A DNA stretch of 64,000 bases from Diphasiastrum complanatum (Eukaryota > Streptophyta > Lycopodiopsida > Lycopodiales > Lycopodiaceae): the NCBI GenBank assembly GCA_029204225.1, contig CM055093.1, positions 18,563,041 through 18,627,040 on the forward strand. The letters run 5' to 3'. Numbering within the stretch: position 1 is the stretch's first letter; the number at the start of each line of letters is the position of its first letter. The notes under the pieces were generated by a model, which did not search any database, was not told the origin of the DNA, and was given only the letters and a program-made list of their open reading frames with translations. The translations under genes and the position numbers were made by a program. Positions 33,203 to 45,100 of this stretch are shown here, in pieces.

Positions 33203-34036
33203 ATCGGCCGCCCGCCATCGGCGGGCACACTATGCTAGTAATATAATAATTATAAAGAAGTGTAAGTGACATGGAAGTAAACATTTGAGTCTATAGAGCT
33301 AGGCATAATATTACTTCTAATAAAAAGTATCTAATCCTTTAAAACTAGGCTCTAGGTAATTGTTTAAGTCCATGCAAGGCCTTACGGAGTTTGCAAGCCA
33401 TGGGCTCTTTGCCCTTGAGCTCATAATCCTCAAGTTGTGTATTACTAAGAATTAAGTCTGGACATCCATTTGGTGGATTTTTAGATCTGTTCTATCTACA
33501 TAAAACAATAATAGCTTGATAGAAATGTTTGATTACTGGGCAAAAAGTTTCAAAATAATCAATATTGGAAATCTGAGAATACCCCTTTGCCTTTTTCTTC
33601 TTTCAATGTTAGCATTTGCTTTGTATTTGGTCTTTAAGACCCACCTACAATCAATGACATTTTTGTTTGTAGGTAGTTTCATGAAAATTCACATTTGATT
33701 TTTCAAAGAGATTGATATTGTTTGTCCATAGCTTTCTTTTCAAAGTTCATATATGAACCTGACATAAGAAACTCAGGTTCTTGTTGATCTTCAAAGAAGT
33801 ATGTTTAGTGATTCCCTCTCCTGTCTAGACATGTAAATAATGCTAGAATTATTGAAATGTTGCTTGCTTCTTTGATAGCCAAGAACCTAGATTCTCTCCA
33901 AGAAAAAGTGTGTAAGCACTTGTGGATTTTCTATCCAACCTGTCTCCTGCAAAATCTAAATCTGAAAAAGCAACCAAAGTTAGATCTTTTTCTTTATAGA
34001 TCAATCCATAGTCTAAAGTAGAAGATACATATCTCC

Positions 34037-34164
34037 CAATATGTAATGCTAAAGTAAATCTTTATTGATTGTAACTAGATCTTGTCTAGACATGTGCATA
34101 ATGCTAGAATGATTGAGATGGTCCAATATGTAATCCTAAAGTAAATCTTTATTGATTGTAACTA
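34037..34164. repeat. Imperfect ~87-bp tandem duplication inside the copia remnant
   Basis: CAATATGTAATGCTAAAGTA continuing to GATTGTAACTA (34037-34077) recurs at about 34124-34164 with one visible substitution. The intervening CTAGACATGTGCATAATGCT resembles sequence at about 33823, so part of the region may have been copied twice. Confidence 0.7.
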
Positions 34165-35423
34165 CCTTATGTAGTGTTTGTGAAGAAGAAGCATAGCAAT
34201 AACTAAGTTTATAAAGATATTATTTTATTTTTAGATTGCAAGTATCTTATTGTTTTTGTTTAGAATAGTGTAGCACTCAAAATCAAATTTTACTACTTAT
34301 GGTTAGTCATGTGTGAAGTTGCATTTCGATCAAGATACCAAGATTGGTAGTCTTGAATATCTTCATGCTTTGTCATGAATACTAAGAGCTAATCTTCTTG
34401 TTTTGCTTCATGGATGGTGACTACAATAATGACTTGCTACAAATTAGTATGCTTTTTCTTCTTCTTGTTGTTATCTTTCAAGGCTCTACAATCTTGAATC
34501 TCATGATTTTTGTAATCACAATACTTGCAAGAGGGTTTTTCTTTTATTTTGAAGAAGATGCATCATTTAGATTTGATTGTTTGTTGTTCTAACTTTCCAT
34601 GTCTTGCTTGGTTGGTTTATTCTTCTTGCCTTTATAACCTTTCTTGGTGAATAAAGCTCGAGTTTTGAATCTTGAGCTTTGAATTTAGCTGAAGTTGCTA
34701 AGCTGTCATTTCTCCTCATCTCTTCATGGAGTAGCATAGTTATCGCTCTTAAAAGAGTAACTTCGCCTTGATTGATTACTACCATCACCCAATTCTTGTA
34801 GGTCAGAGGGAGACTATAAAAAAGGCTCATGATTGCATTAGTGTCTTGAATTTCAAATCTTACTGTAGCCATTTGTGCAAGCAAATGTTTTGAAATTATT
34901 GATGTGGTTCGATACTGTATCATTTTTTTGCACTTTGAATGCAAAGAATCTTTTTCTCAAAATAAAGTTTTGAAAACATATACCTAACTTCATAGAAAGT
35001 GATCAGAATGTCCCAAGCTTCTATGAAAGTTTGAGTTGAGCTTAAATGTCCAATTTGAGTGTCTTGTATATTTAGGATGATTAAAGCAAATGTCTTATCA
35101 TCTTTTCACTGCCACTTGGTGATAGCTTGAGCTTCCACCAAGGGTGTAGCTTCTATATTGTCAACTACATCCCACAATTTTTTTGCTTGAAGAGTCTCCT
35201 TCATTTTGAATTTCCACAGGTGGTAATTTGCTACATCTAGTTTTTCAATCATAGAGATTAACTTGCTAGAGGAATACAGTGTATTTTAAAACATTTAACA
35301 AAATATTTCAATTAATCTTTGTTCTTGATAACTTAATAGAGCATACAAAGGTGAGAGCCCTTACTATTATACCCTCATTAGGTGCCTCTAAACACAATTT
35401 TATGTATTGTAAAATGGTATTTC

Positions 35424-35525
35424 TAGTGACCTTGGCACCCAGTAAAAAAATCGTAAAAAATTATAGCGAGGTTGTTAGGCCGAGCCATAATTAAACAACC
35501 TTTGAACTGGGTGTAAAGGTCACTA
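35424..35525. repeat. MITE-like or foldback hairpin
   Basis: The arms TAGTGACCTTGGCACCCAGT (35424-35443) and ACTGGGTGTAAAGGTCACTA (35506-35525) are complementary with two mismatches. Inside, AGGTTGTT (35469-35476) faces AACAACCT (about 35494-35501). The 102-bp unit could fold into one two-part stem. It has no coding capacity, and flanking target duplications are not obvious. Confidence 0.7.
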
Positions 35526-36374
35526 AAACAACTTTTACCAAGCGTAAAGGATTGTTTTGGCATTTTACATTACGATTGAACCAATATTTATGGCCCATAG
35601 ATTTTGATATTTTACGACGTGTATTGTATTGTCTCAAACTATCTAGGCACATTTTATGAGATGTAAACTCCTCTTGAAAAGTTATATGAACTTCAATATT
35701 TTGTAATTCCAAGTGGTCATAATTTATGTGTTATGAAGTCACCCCTAGAAGCACAATGTTCATGCAAACTTAGAACTAGAATTTTGTTGTGAACCTTCTT
35801 GCCACAATTCTCAATTAAACAACCAATAAAGACACATGGCACATGAAATTCTGATGGAATGTGCACGAGGACAACCAATGATGGGGGCTGCCACATATCA
35901 CATGCACATTTCAGATAATCTTTTCTTCTCTAATGTAATTTTTTTTCAAAAAAATGGCAAAATCAAGATTTTTTTCTTTTCGAAAAAGATGCAAAAAAAT
36001 TAAAAAAAAAGGAACCTTCGCTCTTGACATTATGTAGGGGAAAGCCCGATGAGTGCGCAAAAGGACCTCCGGATGCGCTGAATGTGTGCATAGCATTCCC
36101 TTTCACAAATGATAATCCCTTTTACATTTCATTTTACAATCCTTTTTTGTAAAGCAAACTCACACAAAGCTAAAATCATAATTTGCATGACTTTTGATCC
36201 AATTCAAACATATCAAGTGAAATGGCAACACGATCCTTTCCTATTTACGTGTGAAAAGCTACAACACACATTGATGGTGGCTAGAAGCTCACAAGTGCTT
36301 CCTTATCAAACCAAAGGAAGTTTACCTTGTAATGAGGGAGGGAGGCAGTGCTCCTCGTGGGTTTTGAGTTGAAT

Positions 36375-39122
36375 ATGGAGCAGATCAAAGCTACCATACC
36401 AACCCATCTCAGAAATCGAATTGTTGAGAGCAAGACTGAACATGTGCCATCTACTTGTGCTCATTTAGTTGCCCATCTTGCTTCCAATCCTATCTTTCCT
36501 CAGGTATTTTACATCTCCCCTTTTTTGGGCAGCAACCCTTCACAAAGGCTCCTCAATATCTTGTCAATCAAAGCGATTTAAGTTGTTCTTTATGTGGAAT
36601 TTGCAAGGACATTATCCGGTAATGGGTGCTTGCTCTTGTATTGCTTCTTGTGTGCTCTTCCTTTGATATGCTTTGTACTCTATAATCTCTTCTTTTTTCA
36701 CTAAGCTGCAGAAGGGTAAAGAAGCAGCTCGATGATGAGTAACGTTTTCATATCTAGTTAGTCAATGAAACTTTGCTATTTTGTTATCATGGGGGTGATC
36801 ACCACGCAGTGTCCATCACATTTGATGGCCGAGATCCTTAACACCCTAAGATAGCTGAAGCTGAACGATTTCCAGATAGAGCATCCCCAAAAAGCTAAGG
36901 CTATTTCACAATTTGTATGCTTTGTTGGACGTCTAGGGATCTTTATCTTACATCCTAATTTATCCAGCTGAATTTTTTCCTTTCTATGGAGTCATCCGAC
37001 ATTATTTTGTGAGTTGGCCGATTATGTCGCTTGGGGGTGCAGCTTCTGCAGCAGCTCACAGATCCTGAGGTAACGTGCTGTTCAAAAGATGCAGATGCAG
37101 CACTGAGGTGGAAGATGGATGGGAACTCTGCTGTTAGGTGCAAGGATTTCGAAAAAGCATTATCGTGTTACAGCAAGGTTTTTACCAAGTTCGTTTGTCA
37201 GCTTTTATTGTTTGCTCTTCAAAATTTCCATAATCTACCGTGTACACAAATTTGGTTTAACTAAGGGTCTGTTGTGACCGATTGAAGATGATTTCTTTTC
37301 AAATCTCAATGCCAAAGCTTTTTTGGTGATTGTCAATCAGCTTCAAACCATTCCAAAGATATGATTAACTGCATAGTTGTGATTCTTAGAGGATAAATTC
37401 AGTAAATCCGTTAGCCATCGTGGGATGCTGATACTATTGTTTCATTTGTTGAATGTTAATGATTAAGAAACCTCCATAGAAGTAGTGACGATCTTAATTA
37501 CGTGTGTAGCATCACATAAGAACAAAGACCATAAAAGATGCAGCAAATAGCATCATTCAACTAAGAAGATCAAAAGAACATCAACTATAGTCAAATAGCG
37601 GCTGATCCCTACAAAGAAGAGCAGTGAGTCTTGTACAAGAACTTAAGAACAATCAAATCATGAGCTACTGAATAAATGAAGCTACTACTTAGCAGTGGTT
37701 GTTTGAGCAAGTTAGGCCAATATGTGCCCCTTATAGAATGGCCTAAAACATCAAATGTTAAGTAGCCTCAAGTAAAAGTAGTATGCCCTTGGTTAAGTGG
37801 CCCTACGTAAAAGTAATGTGTCCTTCCACTAGAATCCTATACCGCCTTTTGCATAGCAATAATAATGGGTTCACCCAAATAATATGGGCCTTGGGTCCAT
37901 AATGTCGAGTAACCCTATATGTATTGTTAGTCCATCACTCTTCCCTATTAACATAAGCCTTACTCTCAATATGGGCTGTGAATGTAACTTTTGTGGAATG
38001 TTGTCACCTACAAAAATGCATATGCCAAAGACGATGTCGCAAAATATCCATGGCGTAGCACTATTCAATATGCAGTTTGTTAGAAGTCACTATTTGTCCT
38101 ATTTGTCCTTTAATGGAGATTCCTCTGTTGATGCTCTGACTGTGAAGTCGAGGTACCAGAAGGTACCCCCTGGACGGCTTTCAGGGGTCATCAGAGTTTA
38201 TTTTCTCCCTGGGTGAAATCTTCTCCAGAGATAGTATGGCGAGTACAAAGCTTTCTCCAGGCTTGGATTGCGTGACTTCATGGGGTGAATGCCATATTTA
38301 ATGAAGTTGGGGCAATGTCTATGGTTTTGAGGACCCAAGGAGCATTTTTTAACTTTTGGTCCATGTACTCAAGTTTGGAGGGGCCCAACTCATAATGGGG
38401 GGTCCATGGGGCAAGTGACCTTCTTCTCCAATTAGCACTTGGCTGTACAAGATGTCTACCAATCTGCAACCAAAGTGCCCAAAAGATAATGGATAGTTGG
38501 CTGTTTTTCTGCACAAAAAAAATAGCTGCTTGAAAATTAGGTTAGCTTCGATTGAAGCCTACATCGAAACCCAATTAGGATGCCAAATAGTGTGATCAAT
38601 AGGGCTGTTGAAAGCGCCCTACTGCTTGCTGAAAATCCAGCCACAAATTTGCCCTAACCCACAATAGGGTATGCTGAATATTGGGCACCCTCCTTCACAA
38701 CGGCAAACCTGAAGAAAAAATAGCAAGGTAAGAAGGCTCCAAAAACCCAAATCAGAAGCAGATTTTTGGGCGCGCTCCTCCAAACAAAACTTGTTGAAAA
38801 CTGGTTGCAAAAAAATCAGATTTGAGATGCTGATTTTTGGGCACCAAAAATTGCTCCTCCAAGATCTGTGATGGGTGCCCTCCTTCAACCTGAAAAGAGA
38901 CAAAAAAGCTAATCCAAACTCCACTTGGAAAAATCAGCAGGATGCTGAAATTTCAGAACAAAAAGTAGAGTAGCTCCTCTTCTGGTAGGGTGCCAACATA
39001 CAAGCTTGCTGCAGATCCGGTAGCTCTGATACCATGTAGAAAAAGAAGAGTCAAGGCACCAAGATCTAGCTATCAATCAATCTCCACAAGACACAAGAGA
39101 GAAGAGGCTGGGCGCCCTCCTC

Positions 39123-39175
<53 letters not shown>

Positions 39176-42100
39176 TCAACACAAGTAATGGAGAGCAATG
39201 CTTAGCCAAAACTGAAAAGTGTGACACAATAAGCCAATATGTACTCTAGCTACTTACTGAATGTAGGGCACCCCCAAAAGTCAAGATAGGGCCCCTAACC
39301 ATATTAGATCTCTAAGGACCCACGAGTCAGTACATGACCAAAATTGGGTCCATCACAAATTAAGACAAACTTAACATGGCCTAAATAACTACATACCCAT
39401 GGTTACACAAATTTTGACCTTTTGGGTCAAAGTAACCTATGGATTAACTTTAGCGTAGTCATTTATTTCTAACAATTGCTAGACCACTGTCACTTATGTA
39501 TTGGACCTACTAGAGGGTTGCCTGTTATTAGAAGCGTAAGACTACAATTTTGATGTTTTTCTATGGTCAATGGATTGCCATCGAAGCAAGTCTTAAGGCC
39601 AGCTTTATTCCCCACAAACTTAGACATTTCAAACAATTTCTCAATTAATTGCTTGCACTTAGTGGTAGCTTCTTGGGCTAACAAGTGGAGTAGATGATGT
39701 GGCAAGGTTTTCTTGGAGGCAGACTAAGCCCCATGGTAGGAGTATTACTAGACTGGTTAGAGGGGTTGGTCATTGATTGGAGAAGTGGCTTAGAAGGATT
39801 CAATTGGGCTTCTAGGCTTTGCAAAATAGTCATGACAACATTAAATTGTGACTCCTTGTTTTTAAATTTTCCTACGAGCCTTGTCCAACCTCTTAGCAAA
39901 ATTTCTCAACAAATAAGAATAACACCACTACAGGTGAAAATAATTTGAAAAGGAAAACTGTGAATATTGTGCTCTTTGAAATTGAGCACATCGATAAACC
40001 CTTTTATTCTAAATATTTAGTAGTACTTGGTGGACATCGAGATGATGACACATTGATTTAAGCTAATACCGTTAGGTGCAAAGACGTCAATATTTCCTTG
40101 TGATGTTAATAATCATCCCTTGATCTTGATCCACAAAAAGGTAGAGAGCGCAAACTATAGTGTGTAGGCATATGACACCAATTTTAGTATTCTCTAGGGG
40201 TTAAACTTTATTCACTCCAATTTGTGGCATATAGCTTGATCAATGCCAAGAGATCAAGATAGTGCAAATATCATTATCTACACCACCACTTTGGGACATC
40301 TATTTTGGTAGCAGAAAATCATCAAGCTGCTGATTTTTGCAGGAGAAGAATCTGTTCATCTTCTTGTAACTTTTTTGCAAGAAATTGCAGGAAATTGAAG
40401 GGCACCTTCACCTATTTGAGAGCTAGCAGTAGGGCGCCCATGCTCAAACCAATTGCATGTGATCTTGACTTAATTACATGTTGAAAATTTCAGATTTACT
40501 TCTTAAATGAAGATACATGTGTTTTACACACATTTCTTGCTGAAATTTCCCTGTTGGTGAGCTTGGAGTAGGGCGCTACCATAAGTATATGCACATAGTG
40601 TGCACTCTTTTTAGCCACAAATTTCTGGTTATGGTTTAGGCTTCATTTGAAGTCTACCTATTTGTGAGCATTCTGTTTTTTGTGTAGAAATCAGCCACCT
40701 ATTTCATTACTTGTTGAGCAAATTGCATGTTGAGTATTGCAATCTATTGTGCTCATAATATCAGCTTTGAGGGTGCTTTTGTCTTGGAAAGTCTATTTCT
40801 TATCTACTACAAGCTGATTTTTCTGTTATGGCTAAAGAATCGGAGTCTTTTGGTTCTTTATTTAATGAAGATAGGCTGGATGGCACAAACTATTTCTTGT
40901 GGTGCCACATGATAAAGAACCTTCTAATTGCTAAAGGTTTGTGGGAAGTAGTTAATGGTGACAAAGAGAGGCCGCCTACCTGGGCACCTATTACACCATC
41001 TAGAACAACTACTTCATCATCTACGGAGGTGTCTTCCGATGAGCAAACAAGTGGGATCGACGAGATGCACAAGCACATTCCGTCATTGCATTATCAGTGA
41101 AGAGATCTATCCTTCCTCATATTAGATCATGCAAGATTTCCAAAAGTGCTTGGGAGACTCTTACTAAGATGTTTCAAGTAAAGAATGCGGCAAAAGTGGT
41201 ATATCTTTGAAATCAACTTTCTATCTTGAAGATGCAAGAAGGTGATTTGCTTACAAACCACTTGACGAAGATCAAGGATCTTTGAGAGGAGCTTCTTAGT
41301 ATTGATGAGGTGATTGAGAACTCACAATTTGTATCTATTACTCTCAACTCTCTTCCGAATTATTACCTTCCATTTGTGTCATCATTGAGCATTTCTCTTA
41401 GGGGACAATAAATCTCCTTCGACGAACTTGTTGGCTTACTTCTTCAAGAATAGCAAACAAGGATCAACTTTGGTGAACAAGAAGATCAAGCTTTCTTTGC
41501 AAAAGGCAAAGGCAAAGGCAAGTGGAAAGGGAAGCCTTCTTTCAAAACTTCCAAAGATGATAAAAAATCTAAGGAAGCTCAAGATCAAGGCTCCAAGGAG
41601 AAGGGTAAGTGCCACTATTGCAAGAAGTTTGGGCATCACATCAAAGAATGTAGGAAGAGGCTTGCAAAGGAAAAAGAGAAAGGTAACGATACAAGTACCG
41701 CAATCATTACTTTGGAACAACAATTTGGAAAGGAGGATAATCTTTCTCTTATGATCATTGCTTCGGGACCATTACGTGGTGGATTGTTCTTTATGGATAC
41801 CTATGAGCGAAGAGCTTCATCATCTTTTTGTCTTGTTGCATCAAGTTCACATTCTTTGGAGTTGGCTGAATTATGGCATGCTAGGTTTGGACATCTCAAC
41901 TTTTCTAGCTTGAAGATGTTGAAGAGATTCAATATGGTTGAAGACATTCCTAATATTGAGCATCTCAAAGGACATGTATGTGAAGGATGCATTCTTGGAA
42001 AATTTCAAAGGCAAGCTTGTCCAATTGATGGAACTATTAGAGTTGATGGCAAATTTGATTTGGTTCATAGTGATGTATGTTGTCCAACGAGGACCGAATC

Positions 42101-45100
42101 CATTGGAAGGTGTAAGTACTTTGTTACTTTTATTGATGACCTTTCAAGATTTACATGGATTTATCCTATGAAGGCAAAATCTGAAGTTTTTCAACGCTTT
42201 AAGGATTTTCTAGCAATGATAGAAAACCAGTTTGGGCACTCTTTGAAGATCAAGTAAGAAGCCTATTGTTTCTCACTTTGGGTTGCACGACTTATGCTTT
42301 CATTCCTGATAAGCTAAGAACCAAGCTTGATGATAAAGGAGTTAAATGCATATTTGTTGGCTATAGTAGCTAAAGCAAGGGCTATAGGTTGTTTAATATG
42401 GATACTAATAAAATCATAGTGAGTCGTGATGTTCATTTTGATGAAAAGATCTCCTGTGATGTTGCGCCCACTCATGTCATGAAAGGGGACTTCCCCCATG
42501 ATGCATATCTTGAAATATTTCCAGATTTGGTTTTGCCATCTAATCATGAAGATAAGGGACTGCCATCAACTTCTAGTGGACAGCCCACTACTTCTTCAAT
42601 TTTGCAGCCCATAGTTCATCAAGAAGAACCTATTTATGGTGAAGAGCAAGGTCCAAGTTCGAAGACATTGGACAGCAAGGTCCAAGTTCGGAACACTTTG
42701 CACAACAAAGTGTTGACAAAGGTAAGGCTATTGGATAGCCCAAACCAGTCCCTAAATGGTTGTTGCAGACTTTGCAGGACAACAAAGTGGATCATTTTTA
42801 TGAAGGGAAGACTCGTGCATCTACTAAATCAGTAGAATTTGATGATTTTTCTGATTTTGCTTTTATTTCTATTGAGGATGGTGCAGTAGAACCTGTTTTT
42901 TATGAGCAGGCCAAAGGAGTAAAATGTTGGGAGGATGCGATGCAAGAAGAGTGTAACTCACTCATGAAGAACCACACCTGGGTTCTTGTTGATCTTCCAC
43001 ATGGGGCTGGAATCTTCATCTCTCAACAACGATACATTGAGCAGATGTTGAAGCAATCTTCTTTTTTAAAGTCACCCCAAGTTGATGCATATGATGGATG
43101 CCTTAGTGAAAAGTTTCATGCGAAATCTTTTCAATTTGATGTTTTAGCAAAGGCTAAAGAATTCAAGCACTCTTTGGAACCGTTTTGTACTAATCGAGGA
43201 GGGAGTCAACATGTGTCAATTAGTACTTTTGTTCAAAGTGTTAAGAGCGAGCATTTGTTTGGAGAGAATTTTTCATTACTTGAATAATCTTCTATGTCAT
43301 CCCATGCCTCTTCGAGGGACAACTTTGATGATGCCATCGTTGATGCATCTCTTGATAGCGTGCCAAATTTTTATGATGAAGACATTGGACAGCAGGTTCA
43401 GTCATCTTCTTTTGGTCATTTACAGCCCATTTTACATCATGTGCAGTCCATTATGCTTTGGGAACAGCCTGCGGAAGATTATGGACAACATGGTCCATGT
43501 TGGGAACACTTTGGGCAGCAAAGTGTTGAACAACCCATAACAGTTTGGGCAGCAAAGTGTTGAACAGCCCATAACAGTTCCTTGTCGGCTATTGGAGACT
43601 TTGCAGGACAGCAAAGAAATGTCTTACTACGAAGGGAAGGCACATGCCTCTTTAAAATCAGTACCTCTTGCTGATTTTTTTGGTTCTACACTTACTCTTC
43701 ATCATGATGTTGGTACATTGCCTATTCTATGTGAGCAAGTCATTGATGGTAAGGTTTGGGAGGATGTGATGCCAAAAGAGTTTGGTATTCTTTTTTATTG
43801 TCCTTATGGTAAGAAGTTTTTTCGAATGATGTGGGAGCCTATGATGGATTACCAGTCCATGTTTCGACTTATTGCCGAGTTTATGTTGGTTCCCTACTGC
43901 GGATGGAGCATGCAAATCCTCACCCTTCGACTTGATGCTTCATTATTACGCATTCTTTTCCTTTTATATGTTGGACATGATTGGGGATAAGATTTTGACT
44001 ACTTCGTTGCGAAGTTTTTTTTGGCGACATGAAGTTCGGACAACAAGTTACATTTTTCTCTTTCGAGAAGTTACTTCATGCTATGTTATGCTTTTTGATT
44101 TAAGGAGGGTGTTGGAATGTAAATGGAATTGCTTACATTATCATAGGTTACTTTGACCCAAAAGGTCGAGAGTTGTGTAACCATGGTCATATTATATAAG
44201 GCCTACTAAACCTAGAGTTAGCTAAGCTAGTATGAAATTAACTTGGTAGGGACTCATGGGTCCACTAGGCCTAATTGTGACATTAAGTACCCCAACTTGA
44301 CATATTGGAGGTACCTTATTCTTTCTATGTAACCTATAGAAAGTTGGATAGTCAATAGTCAAGTAGTTGGATAGCCAATAGTCATGAAGTTAGATAGTCA
44401 TCTTGGACTATATATATGTGTGCATATTTGTATGAGACACTTTTGTAAGCAATACTGACTATTCTCCTTGGCTGTCCACGAGTTTCTACAAGAGGGTTTC
44501 TAGCCATCTCTCTCTTTCTTTTGAGAATGCTTTGTGTGATTGAATAGTTAAGATCTTGGATCCTTAGGCTTCTATTTCCTACAGAGTAATCCTTGACATG
44601 GTTGACCGGCGCTCTGTTGTTCGTTATGCCTCAAAAAAATTCCAATTCAAGGCTAGTTTTGTAATTAATAACCTTGAGAGCATGTTATCATGCATAGACC
44701 TTTGGAGGCTATATGTACCGACATGAAATTGTTCCAGTTTGATAGATCTAGTTACCGGTTTTCTCTCCTATCTTGCATTCACATACTGTGGCTTGTGAGT
44801 GAAGCCTTTGAGTTTTGATCATCGGTTTCTACTTGGTTGGGTGGTTTGGCTCCACAGTGTCCTTTTAGGTGTGTTTGTAAGCTTGATCCTAGGGTGACCA
44901 TTACATTGATATCAAGGCTTACGACGATTGGAATGGAAGGTGAAGGTCTGTGCTGCTATTCCACAAGTTATGGTAAGGAAACATAACTCTATGCTACTCT
45001 ATGTCCTGGTGGACGCTATCTCCAGATATGAGGTTGATGAAGTCCTCTTTGCTTGTGAATCAATAGCTCAGGAATAATTCAAGTTCTTGACGCTCGTAAG

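Larger units (their letters stand above)
32372..35270 (-). mobile_element. Decayed Ty1/copia element (minus strand)
   Basis: Read leftward: gag from about 35260 (HLWKFKMKETLQAKKLW) to 34567 (LLHEEMRRNDSLATSAKF), then RT pieces at about 33430-33330 (CKLRKALHGLKQLP), 32836-32624 (WREAQYFLRIQIYRYRQK) and 32569-32372 (TRFDIAYVASTFNQYMSNPR and HWEALVRVMRYMQATKDLC). The order gag then RT is as expected. The integrase is largely unreadable, and a CA microsatellite interrupts the RT. It is an old copy. Confidence 0.8.
40325..44583 (+). mobile_element. Ty1/copia element in intron 2 of the SMYD4-like gene, 5' LTR missing
   Basis: Leader sequence homologous to that after 16489 begins near 40325, with no LTR before it. 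Gag starts at 40828 (MAKESESFGSLFNEDRLDG) and is broken at 41098. A zinc knuckle CHYCKKFGHHIKEC (about 41611-41652) follows, then after a deletion of the protease, pre-integrase LELAELWHARFGHLNFSSLK and integrase FDLVHSDVCCPTRTE. The integrase C-terminal KGYRLFNMDTNKIIVSRDVH, a doubled IN-RT linker, and scraps of RT (GIFISQQRYIEQMLKQ) come next. The 3' LTR closes it. It has the same orientation as the host gene and is inactive. Confidence 0.88.

Noticed and set aside
32905-33284. Long Val/Cys- and His/Thr-repeat open frames over the CA microsatellite
   Set aside because: They are translations of the CA/TG repeat on both strands and have no other protein content.
39125-39171. GA run in intron 2 as a regulatory GAGA element
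   Set aside because: It lies within the transcribed part of an orphan copia LTR and is a simple microsatellite.
42314-42547. Minus-strand open frame opposite copia integrase
   Set aside because: It is the complement of the well-conserved plus-strand KGYRLFNMDTNK segment.
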